Positions 55,933 to 64,000 of a stretch of DNA of 64,000 nt are shown here, piece by piece. The DNA comes from Bacillota bacterium. GTDB taxonomy: Bacteria; Bacillota; Clostridia; DSM-8532. The notes beneath the pieces are model-generated. The model saw only the letters and a program-made list of their open reading frames with translations. It did not search any database and had not been told where the DNA came from. The position numbers were made by a program, and so were the translations under genes. The stretch's first letter is position 1. The number at the start of each line of letters is the position of its first letter. The stretch covers positions 1 through 64,000 of the forward strand of contig JAEZLR010000033.1 in NCBI GenBank assembly GCA_023415205.1. Reading direction: 5' to 3'.

Positions 55933-56982
55933 ATGAAGAGTGAAGAAATTGCAAAGATAGCCGGTGTATCCCGAAGTACGGTGTCCAGGGTCATCAATAA
56001 TTACAGCAACGTTCCTGAGAAGACTCGGGAGAAGGTTATGAAGGTCATCAAGGAGTATCATTTTGAGCCCAATACCTCTGCCAGGGTTCTTGCAGGGAAG
56101 GGGACCGATACCCTCGGCCTGTTTTTATTCAGTATCTATGATAAAAAAAATCCTCATAGGGTATATGGTAACAGCTATTTTGGTCCATTTGTGGATGCTG
56201 TTATTGATACGGGTAACTATAAAGGCTACTACATTATGGTTCATACTATCTACGACCCCTCGGAATGCTGGCGCATTCGCCAGACCTTTTCTCAAAAGCG
56301 TATCGACGGGGGTATTATTATCGGTACCGAGAGGACTCAGGAAATTCAATCCATATTATCGGAATTAAATTATCCTCTGGCCATAGTGGATTACGATCCC
56401 GAGGAAATTAAGGCCATTATGCCTAGGGATGCCAAAATCTCAGTGATTAACTCTGACGATGCAAAGGGAATGAGTGCCTGTGTGGATGAGCTTGTTTCTC
56501 TGGGGCATACCGAGATCGGGTTTATCGAGGGCCGTGATACCACCTACTCCGGTTATATCAGAAAAGAAGAGTTCATAAACAGAATGGCTTACCATGGACT
56601 TTCTGTTAATAAAAATCACTGGCTTAAGGGTGAATTTGTCCGAGTCAAAACAGAAGCAGCGGTTAGAAAACTGATCAAGTCTGGGAATATTCCAACCGCC
56701 ATAATTGCCTGTAACGATGAAATGGCATTAGCAGCCATGGATACCTTTAAGCAGCAGGGCTTTAGAGTACCAGAGGATATTTCAATCATAGGTTATGACG
56801 ATTCACCCGCAGCCTCGGTGGTCAGGCCATCTCTTTCAACCATCAGAATTCCCTTTTATAACATGGCACAAAAGGCCGTTGAGGCGCTTTCAGATATGTT
56901 GGAGAATAAAACGACGGGGCTCATGCATCATCAACTGGATGTCGAATTGATTCAACGTGAATCGTGCTCCAAAAGGCCGTAA
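55933..56982 (+). CDS. LacI family transcriptional regulator
   Basis: 349 residues from the ATG at 55933, with AAGAAGG 8 bases upstream; the GTG at 55912 lacks a site. N-terminal LacI helix-turn-helix and hinge: EEIAKIAGVSRSTVSRVINN, then FEPNTSARVLAGKGT. The ligand-binding domain resembles periplasmic binding proteins (GIIIGTERTQ, IGFIEGRDTTYSGY, AIIACNDEMALAAMDTFKQ). It lies 25 bases before cbp, downstream of its own palindromic operator. Inducer is inferred to be cellobiose or a product of it. Confidence 0.95.
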   Translation: MKSEEIAKIAGVSRSTVSRVINNYSNVPEKTREKVMKVIKEYHFEPNTSARVLAGKGTDTLGLFLFSIYDKKNPHRVYGNSYFGPFVDAVIDTGNYKGYYIMVHTIYDPSECWRIRQTFSQKRIDGGIIIGTERTQEIQSILSELNYPLAIVDYDPEEIKAIMPRDAKISVINSDDAKGMSACVDELVSLGHTEIGFIEGRDTTYSGYIRKEEFINRMAYHGLSVNKNHWLKGEFVRVKTEAAVRKLIKSGNIPTAIIACNDEMALAAMDTFKQQGFRVPEDISIIGYDDSPAASVVRPSLSTIRIPFYNMAQKAVEALSDMLENKTTGLMHHQLDVELIQRESCSKRP

Positions 56983-57006
56983 AAAGAAAGTTAGGAGAGG
57001 ACGACT

Positions 57007-59442
57007 ATGAAATTTGGTTTTTTTGATGACAAAAGCCGGGAATACGTCATTCAGACGCCCCAGACTCCCTATCCCTGGATCAATTATCTCGGGAATGAAA
57101 AGTTCTTTGGATTGATCTCCAATACCTCGGGTGGCTACTGCTTTTATCGGGACGCGCGTTTACGGAGGCTCACCCGTTATCGCTACAATAGCATACCTGT
57201 AGATAACGGAGGACGCTATTTCTACATAAATGACGGCGGTGATGTCTGGAATCCTGGATGGAAACCTGTAAAGAAAGAGCTGGATGCCTATGAGTGCCGC
57301 CACGGACTTGGTTACACAAAAATATCGGGAAAGAGAAACGGGATTGCCGTCAGTCAGCTTTCCTTTATACCTTTGGGCTATAATGGCGAGGTTCATCAAT
57401 TGACCCTCAAGAACACCACCAGCGGGGTAAAGAATATCAAGCTGTTCTCTTTTGTGGAATGGTGCCTGTGGAACGCCTATGACGATATGACCAACTTCCA
57501 GCGGAATTTCTCCACCGGAGAGGTTGAAGTTGATGGGTCTGCTATCTATCACAAGACCGAATACAGGGAAAGACGCGATCATTACGCCTTCTATTGGGCC
57601 AATACACCCGTGGATGGGTTTGATACCGACAGAGAATCCTTTATTGGACTTTATGAAGGGTTCGAGGCTCCCAAGGCCGTTATGGCCGGACAAGCCACCA
57701 ATTCAGTAGCATTGGGCTGGCAGCCCGTAGCCTCCCACTACTTTAATCTCACCCTTCAAGCCGGTGAGGAGAAGACCATAATCTTTGTGCTGGGCTATGT
57801 GGAGAATCCCGTGGAAGAAAAATGGGAGGCTCTGAATGTTATCAATAAGATCCCTGCTAGAAAAATGCAGAAGCAGTTTGAGACCCCGCAGCAGGTAGAG
57901 AAAGCCATTTCCGACCTTAAGGCCTACTGGAGCGATCTTCTGTCCATCTATACCATTGAGAGTGACGATGACCGCCTGAACCGCATGGTGAATATCTGGA
58001 ATCCCTATCAGTGCATGGTCACCTTTAATATGTCCAGAAGTGCGTCCTATTTTGAATCGGGCATTGGCCGCGGCATGGGCTTCAGAGATTCCAACCAAGA
58101 CCTTCTGGGCTTTGTCCACCAGATTCCTGAGAGAGCGCGAGAAAGAATTCTGGATATAGCCGCAACCCAGTTCCCTGACGGCGGCTGCTACCATCAGTAC
58201 CAGCCCCTGACCAAAAAGGGCAACAATGACATTGGCGGTGGCTTCAATGATGATCCCCTCTGGCTTATTCTGGGAACAGCAGCTTATATCAAGGAAACCG
58301 GCGATATGAGTATTCTGGACGAACAGGTTCCCTTTGATTGTAACCCCAATAATACCGCAACCCTTCTTGAGCATCTGAAAAGGTCCTTCTATCATGTGCC
58401 TGAGAACTTAGGGCCTCACGGGCTACCCCTCATTGGACGCGCCGACTGGAATGACTGTCTCAATCTCAACTGCTTCTCGGTAACCCCGGATGAATCCTTC
58501 CAGACCTATGGAGATCCTGATGGCCGTGTGGCAGAAAGTGTCTTTATTGCCGGAATGTTCGTTTTCATTGGCCCTGAATATGCTGCCCTTATGCGGATGA
58601 AGGGCTTTAACGAAGAGGCTGACAAAGCTGACAAGCTCATTGCCGAGATGAAGCAGAAGGTCTATGACTACGGCTATGACGGGGATTGGTTCTTAAGAGC
58701 CTATGACGCCTTCGGCAAGAAGATCGGAAGCCGGGAGAATGAAGAAGCCCAGATCTTTATCGAACCCCAGGGCATGTGTGTCATGGGAGGCATCGGTGTT
58801 GAGAACGGTCTGGCCCTCAAAGCACTTAATTCTGTCAAGGAGCGCTTGGAATGCGAATATGGTATAGTTCTTAATAACCCTCCCTATTATCGGTATGATA
58901 AGAATATCGGTGAAATCACCTCCTATCCTCCAGGCTATAAGGAAAATGCCGGTATCTTCAGCCACAACAATCCATGGATCATTTGTGCGGAAACGGTTCT
59001 TGGCCGTGGAAACAGGGCGTTTGACCTCTACAAGAAAATTACTCCGGCCTATATCGAAGAAATCAGTGACATACACAAGACCGAACCCTATGTCTATTCC
59101 CAGATGATCGCCGGTAAGGATGCTGTCCATCCGGGGCAGGCCAAAAATTCATGGCTTACCGGTTGTGCGGCTTGGACCTATACCTCGGTGGCCATGTGGA
59201 TTCTTGGCATTCAGCCTGACTATAACGGCCTCAGAATTAACCCCTGTATCCCTTCGGACTGGGACGGCTATACCGTCACACGAAAATTCAGGGGTGCCAC
59301 CTACATCATCAAGGTCTCTAATCCCTCCCATGTTGAGAAGGGTGTGAAATCGGTGACTGTAGATGGAAAAGCCATTGAGGGCAATCTTCTGCCCGTATTT
59401 GGAGACGGCAGGGAGCATCAGGTAGAGGTCATCCTGGGTTAG
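57007..59442 (+). CDS. cbp: Cellobiose phosphorylase (GH94)
   Basis: 811 residues, the length I recall for cellobiose phosphorylases. N-terminal beta-sandwich [38 protein letters not shown] and [19 protein letters not shown]. Catalytic (alpha/alpha)6 domain with [29 protein letters not shown], and the general-acid Asp in [15 protein letters not shown] (about 479). C-terminal [18 protein letters not shown] segment. It splits cellobiose with phosphate into glucose 1-phosphate and glucose in the cytoplasm, saving ATP. Cotranscribed with the LacI gene; RBS TAGGAGAGG. Residues match GH94 cellobiose enzymes better than chitobiose ones, from memory. Confidence 0.95.
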   Translation: MKFGFFDDKSREYVIQTPQTPYPWINYLGNEKFFGLISNTSGGYCFYRDARLRRLTRYRYNSIPVDNGGRYFYINDGGDVWNPGWKPVKKELDAYECRHGLGYTKISGKRNGIAVSQLSFIPLGYNGEVHQLTLKNTTSGVKNIKLFSFVEWCLWNAYDDMTNFQRNFSTGEVEVDGSAIYHKTEYRERRDHYAFYWANTPVDGFDTDRESFIGLYEGFEAPKAVMAGQATNSVALGWQPVASHYFNLTLQAGEEKTIIFVLGYVENPVEEKWEALNVINKIPARKMQKQFETPQQVEKAISDLKAYWSDLLSIYTIESDDDRLNRMVNIWNPYQCMVTFNMSRSASYFESGIGRGMGFRDSNQDLLGFVHQIPERARERILDIAATQFPDGGCYHQYQPLTKKGNNDIGGGFNDDPLWLILGTAAYIKETGDMSILDEQVPFDCNPNNTATLLEHLKRSFYHVPENLGPHGLPLIGRADWNDCLNLNCFSVTPDESFQTYGDPDGRVAESVFIAGMFVFIGPEYAALMRMKGFNEEADKADKLIAEMKQKVYDYGYDGDWFLRAYDAFGKKIGSRENEEAQIFIEPQGMCVMGGIGVENGLALKALNSVKERLECEYGIVLNNPPYYRYDKNIGEITSYPPGYKENAGIFSHNNPWIICAETVLGRGNRAFDLYKKITPAYIEEISDIHKTEPYVYSQMIAGKDAVHPGQAKNSWLTGCAAWTYTSVAMWILGIQPDYNGLRINPCIPSDWDGYTVTRKFRGATYIIKVSNPSHVEKGVKSVTVDGKAIEGNLLPVFGDGREHQVEVILG
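57149..57163. promoter_or_regulatory. Possible second operator inside cbp
   Basis: GGGACGCGCGTTTAC within codons 48-53 of cbp. The 12-mer ACGCGCGTTTAC (57152-57163) is identical to that at the operon operator, 255 bases downstream-to-upstream within the same transcript region... the separation from 55897 is about 1.25 kb. It could act as an auxiliary or roadblock site, or be chance in a conserved coding segment (RDARLRR). Confidence 0.35.
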
Positions 59443-59464
59443 TCTTGAAGTTAGCTTTATAGGC

Positions 59465-59493
59465 TTGATTCTGCGATCCTTATCCTGTATAAT
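59465..59493 (+). promoter_or_regulatory. Promoter of the leader ORF and MFS exporter
   Basis: TTGATT (59465-59470), 17 bases, TATAAT (59488-59493), about 30 bases before the short ORF at 59523. Confidence 0.7.
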
Positions 59494-59522
59494 TTACTTT
59501 GAACTATTTTCTTCGGAGGGAC

Positions 59523-59648
59523 ATGAAATTGGTTAAGACCCTTTCAGATATCCGGCTGACATTAAGCCTCTATTTGAATAGTACTCCCATCATGTTGACT
59601 GCTATCACACATGATAAGCGGCCTTATGGGCGTATTGCAACCAAATAG
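59523..59648 (+). CDS. Short leader ORF, 41 residues
   Basis: ATG at 59523 with CGGAGGGA 4-8 bases upstream and a full promoter behind it. It encodes a 41-residue peptide beginning MKLVKTLSDI and ending GRIATK. No family is recognised. It lies between a promoter and a strong terminator that precedes the MFS exporter gene, the classic layout of a leader peptide controlling attenuation. A 7-base pairing between the ORF (AGCCTCT, 59565-59571) and the terminator 5' arm (AGAGGCT, 59698-59704) could form an antiterminator. It could also be a free-standing small protein. Confidence 0.55.
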   Translation: MKLVKTLSDIRLTLSLYLNSTPIMLTAITHDKRPYGRIATK

Positions 59649-59697
59649 ATGGTAAAAAATGTAAGCTATTGAGGGTCCTTGGAACTTATAAACGAAC

Positions 59698-59728
59698 AGA
59701 GGCTCAGGCAGCTTGCCTGAGCCTTTTT
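59698..59728 (+). terminator. Terminator or attenuator before the MFS gene
   Basis: AGGCTCAGGCA (59700-59710) pairs perfectly with TGCCTGAGCCT (59714-59724) over loop GCT, followed by TTTTGCGTTT. The MFS start codon is only 35 bases further on, with no promoter between. Confidence 0.9.
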
Positions 59729-59762
59729 GCGTTTCCGGGGGCCTCATCATGGAGGAAATAAA

Positions 59763-61019
59763 ATGAGTAAAATCTATAAAAATATACGTAAAGAATACCT
59801 TTTTCAGTTTGTTAAAAATGCTTCCCTGTCAGAAGCGGTTTGGATGTTATTTCTGGCGGCAAGGGGAATGAACCTAATACAAATCGGTCTTTTAGAATCC
59901 ATCTTTCATATCACGGGAATGTTCATGGAGGTTCCCACTGGCTTTATCGCCGATCGTTATGGGCGGAGGACTTCCAGGATTATTGCTCGTGGAATGGCAC
60001 TGGTAAGCAGCCTAATACTCCTTGGCTCTCACAGCTTTTGGGGCTTCGCTCTGGGTTTTGTTTTTTCCGCCTTATCCTTCAATTTGGAGTCAGGAGCGGG
60101 AGATGCCCTTGTTTATGACAGCCTTGTGGAGTGCGGTAAGGAACAGGAGTACATGAAGGTCAGAGGGAGGAGCGAGCTCAGTTATCAATTGGCCCATATT
60201 TTGTCCCTTGTCATTGGTGGAATGGTGGCGGGTATCAGCTATGAGCTGGTCTATGGCCTAACTGCCGTCATTCACATTGGCGCGCTGGCCATCTCCCTAG
60301 GCTTTGAAGAGCCCAAGGTGATTCAACAGAACAGGGAGGACTCTCTTTTTCGTCATATGGGTCAGTCGCTCAAGGCTGTTTGGAAAAATCGTGCTATCCT
60401 GCCCTATATGCTTCATCTGGAGGTTTTTTCGCTCTTTTATACCACCATACATTTTTATTTTCAGAACTTTATGAAGGATTCCGGGTATCCAGAGTATCAG
60501 ATAGGGGTCATGCTGGCCGTTGCCTCGGGCTTGGGGGCGGTGGCCTCCTTGTTGGCCTACAAAGCGGAACGACTACTGGGTGAAAAACGCATGATTCTTC
60601 TGACCGGGCTTCTACCCGGAGCGCTGTTCGGAGCTATGGCCTTTACTCGGGTGGAGCCTGTCATACTCATCCTTATTGCAGGCTTTGAAGGCTTACTGTT
60701 TGTTGTAGTAGGCGATTATATCCATAAACGCATTCCCTCGGAGCACCGAGCCCTTCTACTGTCTTTTGAATCCATGCTTTTCAGTATGATGATGATTGTT
60801 TTCTTTCCTGTCATTGGTGGGGTGTCCCAATACTTTGGCTTCAAAAATGCCTTTGCCCTGGTTGGGGCAATGTCCCTTGTGTCGGGTACAATCACAGCAT
60901 TCTTTCTCCTAAAAGCTTTGAAAAGAGAAAAAAAGGGAAGGGAAGTGCAAAATCATGAAGCCAACGAGGCTTTAGACGGTTATAATGAGGATGAGGAGAA
61001 AGGACTTAAGTTGACATGA
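59763..61019 (+). CDS. MFS transporter (drug-efflux-like)
   Basis: 418 residues from the ATG at 59763, with GGAGG 7 bases upstream. Twelve predicted membrane segments. MFS motif A lies between segments 2 and 3 (GFIADRYGRRTSRI), and segment 4-5 region SAGDALVYDSLV-like sequence (NLESGAGDALVYDSL) matches the DHA-type family of small-molecule exporters. The short basic and acidic C-terminus is cytosolic. Expression probably depends on read-through of the attenuator. It overlaps sfsA by 4 bases (ATGA). Confidence 0.88.
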   Translation: MSKIYKNIRKEYLFQFVKNASLSEAVWMLFLAARGMNLIQIGLLESIFHITGMFMEVPTGFIADRYGRRTSRIIARGMALVSSLILLGSHSFWGFALGFVFSALSFNLESGAGDALVYDSLVECGKEQEYMKVRGRSELSYQLAHILSLVIGGMVAGISYELVYGLTAVIHIGALAISLGFEEPKVIQQNREDSLFRHMGQSLKAVWKNRAILPYMLHLEVFSLFYTTIHFYFQNFMKDSGYPEYQIGVMLAVASGLGAVASLLAYKAERLLGEKRMILLTGLLPGALFGAMAFTRVEPVILILIAGFEGLLFVVVGDYIHKRIPSEHRALLLSFESMLFSMMMIVFFPVIGGVSQYFGFKNAFALVGAMSLVSGTITAFFLLKALKREKKGREVQNHEANEALDGYNEDEEKGLKLT

Positions 61020-61708
61020 GATATGAAAACATGATTGAGACACGCTTTGTCAGCAGGCCCAACCGTTTCATCGCCTATTGTGACTATGAGGGGACTATGG
61101 TCACCGCCCATGTACGAAATACGGGAAGATGCCGTGAGCTGCTCCTACCCGGTGCGACGGTTTTTCTGGAAAAAGCAAAAGAACCCAGCCGTAAAACGCA
61201 GTTTTCCCTGATCACAGTGGTGAAGAACGGCCGGTATGTCAATATCGACAGTACCGCGCCAAATAAGGTTTTTTGTGAAGCGTTGAAAAAGAACCCCAGC
61301 CTCCTTGAAGAGTTGGGGCCTGTGACCCTCATCCGGTCCGAGGCTCGTTTTGAAAATTCAAGATTTGATTTCTATCTTGAAGCTGGTCCTGAAAAGGCCT
61401 TTGTTGAGGTCAAAGGTGTTACTTTGGAAGAGAACAATCTAGCCCTTTTTCCGGATGCTCCCACCGAACGTGGAATAAAGCATATGAAGGAGCTGATAAA
61501 AGCCAGAGCTGAAGGCTATGGTGCATATATCATTTTCATTGTTCAGATGAAAGGGGTATCATCATTTTCTCCTAATATTAAAACACACCCTCAATTTGGT
61601 AAAGTGCTCAAGGAGGCTCAGGAGACTGGAGTCAGCGTCCTCTGCTTCGACTGCCATGTAGGAAAGAATTATCTATCCTTTGGCGACCCGATACCTGTTG
61701 AGATTTAA
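61016..61708 (+). CDS. sfsA: SfsA family protein (sugar fermentation stimulation)
   Basis: 230 residues. The SfsA motifs are present: RFVSRPNRFIAYCDYEG, HVRNTGRCRELLLPG, and VEVKGVTLEENNLALFPDAPTERG as two adjacent blocks. It has an OB-like N-terminus and a PD-(D/E)xK nuclease-like core (Asp/Glu/Lys in FDFYLE and FVEVKG). It was named for maltose effects in E. coli, but the molecular role is uncertain. Coupled to the MFS gene. Confidence 0.95.
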   Translation: MRYENMIETRFVSRPNRFIAYCDYEGTMVTAHVRNTGRCRELLLPGATVFLEKAKEPSRKTQFSLITVVKNGRYVNIDSTAPNKVFCEALKKNPSLLEELGPVTLIRSEARFENSRFDFYLEAGPEKAFVEVKGVTLEENNLALFPDAPTERGIKHMKELIKARAEGYGAYIIFIVQMKGVSSFSPNIKTHPQFGKVLKEAQETGVSVLCFDCHVGKNYLSFGDPIPVEI

Positions 61709-61733
61709 ACTATAAATAGGCTGATACTACAAG

Positions 61734-61766
61734 AAAGACCTCCCAACGCAGGATGGGAGGTCTTTG
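61734..61766. terminator. Bidirectional terminator, sfsA and the lipoprotein gene
   Basis: AAAGACCTCCCA pairs perfectly with TGGGAGGTCTTT over an 8-base loop. The A/T ends serve both directions between the converging genes. Confidence 0.9.
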
Positions 61767-61777
61767 TCTCATAGAGA

Positions 61778-62728
61778 CTATTCTGTGATATCGTCTGTTG
61801 GATCAGCTTGAGGTTCAGCGGAGCTATCGATTTCCTGGGGAGCCTCGACTGGGGCTTCAATCGGGGCTTCAACCGGGGTTTCAACCGGGGCTTCAATCGG
61901 GGCTTCAACCGGGGTTTCAACCGGAACTTCGACCGAAACTTCAACCGGAACTTCGACCGGAGCTTCAACCGGGGCTTGGGCAGGGAACTGAACAGACGGT
62001 GCTGGGGTCTGAGTAGGTACCGTGCCTCCCGTAGCCGGAGCTACGTTTATCGGTGAAGCAACAGGCCGCTTTTTTTTCATCACAAAGAATACAACCCCAA
62101 CAGCGATTAATATCAACAACCAGAACGGAAATCCACCGCCTTTTTTGAAGACTATCAGAGGGTTTGACCCGTAAAAGACAGCGGTGTCTTTTTTCGTAAT
62201 TTCTCCGCCGTCGGTGATATATTGAATATTGCCGGGAACAGTAATTGTTACTTCGATCAAACCATATTCTTCGGTTCCTCCCATAGGGAAATAAACCATT
62301 TGCAGTTTATCGGAAACTTTTTCTTCTTCTACACTTCTCCCTTTGGAATTAACAAGATTGTCAAGACCTGAGCCGTCTTCATCACGGTAATCTTTTACTG
62401 TTCCAAAGAAAGAGTCATCACCCATTTTATTAATATCCGATACCTCAATAATAGCCGTAATTATTTTCTTACCTTTATTTTCTTTAATGCTTTTTAATTT
62501 TGCGATCTTTTTATCCGAGGAATCGTTCATATTGTTAATGGATTCTTCAACGGCTGCTTCAATGTCCTCAAAAGACATCATCCCCTGTAGTTGTGAAGTA
62601 TCTATGGTGTAGGTCATATCCAGAGAACCGTTTTTGCTGACCTTCATGTCAACTGAAAGACAGCCAGTAAACATAACGACTACCAAAAGGAGTGACAATA
62701 GGGATATAAGTTTTTTGACTCTTTTCAT
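61778..62728 (-). CDS. LppM-like lipoprotein with a PVEx repeat tail
   Basis: 316 residues. Lipoprotein signal with lipobox MFTGCLS (Cys about 23). An extracellular domain rich in beta strands (VDMKVSKNGSLDMTYTID, VYFPMGGTEEYGLIEVTITV) resembles the LppM family. A membrane segment at about 203-220 (FPFWLLILIAVGVVFFVM) is followed by basic KKKRP and a ~90-residue cytoplasmic tail of VExP repeats (PVEAPVEVPVEV and so on). Function unknown. It is monocistronic on the minus strand. Repeat number may vary between strains. Confidence 0.85.
   Translation of the reverse strand: MKRVKKLISLLSLLLVVVMFTGCLSVDMKVSKNGSLDMTYTIDTSQLQGMMSFEDIEAAVEESINNMNDSSDKKIAKLKSIKENKGKKIITAIIEVSDINKMGDDSFFGTVKDYRDEDGSGLDNLVNSKGRSVEEEKVSDKLQMVYFPMGGTEEYGLIEVTITVPGNIQYITDGGEITKKDTAVFYGSNPLIVFKKGGGFPFWLLILIAVGVVFFVMKKKRPVASPINVAPATGGTVPTQTPAPSVQFPAQAPVEAPVEVPVEVSVEVPVETPVEAPIEAPVETPVEAPIEAPVEAPQEIDSSAEPQADPTDDITE
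61838..61976 (-). repeat. 12-bp tandem repeats coding the PVEx tail
   Basis: About eleven imperfect copies of a 12-base unit related to GGGGCTTCAACC (plus-strand view), encoding Pro-Val-Glu-x on the minus strand. The period of 12 keeps the frame. Such arrays change length by slippage. The repeats also create a long false open frame on the plus strand (GFNRGFNR type). Confidence 0.85.
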
Positions 62729-62971
62729 GAAAGAATCCCCCTTAAAAAATAATGGATAGATTTAACATAAAAATAATATTATCCACACAGTATCATACAC
62801 GGATAATAATGTAAACCAATTATTAATTATCTTCACAAATAAAATAAAAAAAGTCCAGTTTTTATGGGTGATGAGAATAGGTTTATGCCACAAGAATCCT
62901 TGCTTTCCACGGTTTTAGAGAAGACGAGAGGGTCTGAGCATGAGAACGTTAAAGAATTGAGTAAACTGTTC

Positions 62972-63000
62972 TTGACAGAGGAAAAGTAATTAAGTAGAAT
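62972..63000 (+). promoter_or_regulatory. Promoter of the TPP-riboswitch transcript
   Basis: TTGACA (62972-62977), 17 bases, TAGAAT (62995-63000), about 20 bases before the riboswitch. The 240 bases between here and the minus-strand lipoprotein gene (62728) hold no convincing gene; a 41-codon frame at 62864-62989 lacks a ribosome site. Confidence 0.75.
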
Positions 63001-63020
63001 AACGATGAAATAGAATACTA

Positions 63021-63110
63021 GCATGTGGGAGCCGGTGTACCGGCTGAGAGGGAATATAAGAATTCCGACCATCCAGAACCTGATCTGGTTAGTACCAGCG
63101 TAGGGAATGC
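63021..63110 (+). promoter_or_regulatory. TPP (thiamine pyrophosphate) riboswitch
   Basis: The THI element consensus is clear: GGGAGCC and CTGAGAGGGA on the 5' side, GACC..GAACCTGATCTGGTTAG and ACCAGCGTAGGGAA on the 3' side. Helix P1 is GCAT (63021-63024) with ATGC (63107-63110). A terminator follows at 63128, so bound TPP should cause early termination of the thiamine-transport operon. Confidence 0.96.
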
Positions 63111-63127
63111 ACAACGTAGAATTAATC

Positions 63128-63157
63128 AAGCCGCCTATGTTGGGCGGCTTTATTTAT
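63128..63157 (+). terminator. Expression-platform terminator of the TPP riboswitch
   Basis: AAGCCGCC (63128-63135) pairs with GGCGGCTT (63143-63150), followed by TATTTATTG. It lies 18 bases after the aptamer and ~100 bases before the permease gene. Confidence 0.85.
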
Positions 63158-63250
63158 TGTGTAAACAACAAGGTTTCCTGGCCTCTACGGCATTCTATGA
63201 TTGCCCTAGCGGGGTGGGGTTCTTACTTGTAGCGGAGGGCGCTATTACTC

Positions 63251-64000
63251 ATGGGAAAATTTATGACGGGGCAACGGAATAAAAAAAAGGAGAGGGGACA
63301 AGGGCTATTGTCCTTGGGAATTCTCGTTTTATTGGTGCTTCTCTGGCAGGTGCTTGTGTCTGTGGGCAAAGTCCCCCCCTATATTCTCCCCGCACCTTCT
63401 CAGGTTTTTCAAGCGCTGTACCAGGAAAGAAACCTGCTGTTCACCCATACCCTTGTAACCCTGGGTGAGGCGCTGAGCGGATTTGGAATCGCCGTATTTT
63501 TAGGAGCTCTGTTGGGATTGCTCATGGGCTTCTATGAACCGCTGAGAAAGGCCCTGTTTCCTCTTTTTGTTCTCACTCAGGCCATTCCGCTGATTATCCT
63601 TGCCCCCCTGTTTGCCATCTGGTTTGGCTTCGGATTTCTACCAAAGCTTTTGATTGTGGTCTTGGTTTGTTTTTTTCCTGTGGCCGTCACCTTTACCCAG
63701 GGGTTGGTCAGGGCCGACGAGGATTTGGATCAACTGCTAAAGGTGATGGGAGCAAGTAAATGGAAGGCCTTCTTAGTTGCCAGAGTCCCTCAGGCGCTTC
63801 CCGGACTCTTCTCAGGCATAAAGCTGGCCGCCACCTATAGCGTTATGGGCGCGGTACTGTCTGAATGGGTGGGAGCGCAAAAGGGACTGGGCATATTCAT
63901 GACCCGGGCGATGACGAGCTTTAAAACCCCTGTACTCTTTGCGGATGTCCTAGTTATCGTCGCCTTGAGCCTTGGAATCTATAAGCTGGTTGAAATCGTT
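63251..64000 (+). CDS. ABC transporter permease, thiamine-precursor type (partial, runs off window)
   Basis: About 250 residues are visible and the frame continues past the edge. ATG at 63251 has GGAGGG 11 bases upstream; ATG 63263 is an alternative. The family is the SsuC/TauC/ThiX type permease: an N-terminal segment LLSLGILVLLVLLWQVLVS, the PPYILPAPSQV motif, and the EAA-like loop VMGASKWKAFLVARVPQALP, six segments expected. Control by a TPP riboswitch indicates uptake of a thiamine precursor such as HMP. Partners should lie to the right. Confidence 0.9.
   Translation, partial: MGKFMTGQRNKKKERGQGLLSLGILVLLVLLWQVLVSVGKVPPYILPAPSQVFQALYQERNLLFTHTLVTLGEALSGFGIAVFLGALLGLLMGFYEPLRKALFPLFVLTQAIPLIILAPLFAIWFGFGFLPKLLIVVLVCFFPVAVTFTQGLVRADEDLDQLLKVMGASKWKAFLVARVPQALPGLFSGIKLAATYSVMGAVLSEWVGAQKGLGIFMTRAMTSFKTPVLFADVLVIVALSLGIYKLVEIV

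Noticed and set aside
61798..62056. Plus-strand frames with GFNRGFNR-type repeats, and the idea that the tandem repeats are a CRISPR array
   Set aside because: The 12-bp units are contiguous, have no spacers, and encode the PVEx tail of the minus-strand lipoprotein.
62864..62989. 41-codon plus-strand frame before the TPP riboswitch
   Set aside because: The composition looks protein-like, but there is no ribosome site and its end overlaps the -35 box of the riboswitch promoter.
63025..63282. 85-codon frame over the TPP riboswitch and terminator
   Set aside because: It reads through the aptamer and terminator and has no ribosome site; the permease frame starting at 63251 is the real gene.

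Overview
The window is chromosomal DNA from a spore-forming, anaerobic, cellobiose-using member of the Clostridia (Bacillota). This is inferred from gene content. Dipicolinate synthase (dpaA/dpaB) points to spores. The class III ribonucleotide reductase (nrdD/nrdG) and pyruvate phosphate dikinase fit an anaerobe. The hrcA-grpE-dnaK-dnaJ operon carries a perfect CIRCE element, and the remA-gmk-rpoZ order is typical of Bacillota. A GH94 cellobiose phosphorylase closely resembles, from memory, the enzyme of the Acetivibrio (Clostridium) thermocellum group. Species cannot be fixed from the sequence alone.

Layout. 1-620: end of a ribosomal RNA operon (23S 3' end, 5S, tRNA-Asn, terminator). 793-6628: a lipoprotein glycoside hydrolase-like protein, a DUF362/ferredoxin protein, CheX, TrmL, a 6-phosphofructokinase with many altered active-site positions, and a DUF2156 protein. 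6740-13260: purine operon purE-F-M-N-H-D, followed by a 53-residue DUF1540 gene. 13721-22131: a sugar-uptake locus made of a binding protein, a YesM/YesN two-component pair, two permeases and a second, abundant-type binding protein. 22269-24865: a ZIP metal transporter, an unknown lipoprotein and a possible small ORF. 25030-42788: a long housekeeping block with lepA, hemW, a kinase-dead CheA-like protein, hrcA-grpE-dnaK-dnaJ, prmA, rsmE, a CheY, yicC, remA, gmk, rpoZ, glyQS and ppdK. 42890-44930: an AT-rich accessory patch (DUF2089 regulator, small membrane protein, AraC/GyrI regulator). 44959-55802: an SDR with an altered catalytic Ser, radC, nrdD-nrdG, an M16 peptidase, dpaA-dpaB, a MATE exporter, a DUF2161 nuclease-fold protein and a Nim-like flavoprotein. 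55853-59442: LacI regulator plus cellobiose phosphorylase. 59465-61708: a promoter, short leader ORF and terminator ahead of an MFS exporter, then sfsA. 61778-62728: an LppM-like lipoprotein with a PVEx repeat tail, on the minus strand. 62972-64000: a TPP riboswitch controlling an ABC permease cut by the window edge.

The most interesting link is a shared DNA motif. A perfect 14-bp palindrome with core ACGCGCGT lies just downstream of the promoter of the LacI-cellobiose phosphorylase operon. The 12-mer ACGCGCGTTTAC recurs upstream of the ABC permease operon 37 kb away and again inside the cellobiose phosphorylase coding region. This suggests one LacI-type regulator couples cellobiose or cellodextrin uptake to phosphorolysis. 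Other points worth a look are the divergent phosphofructokinase, the kinase-dead CheA-like protein, the leader-ORF attenuator ahead of the MFS exporter, direct-repeat operators at the two-component locus and at the DUF2089 gene, and a likely sigma-K promoter for dpaAB. No CRISPR array, prophage or complete insertion sequence was seen.
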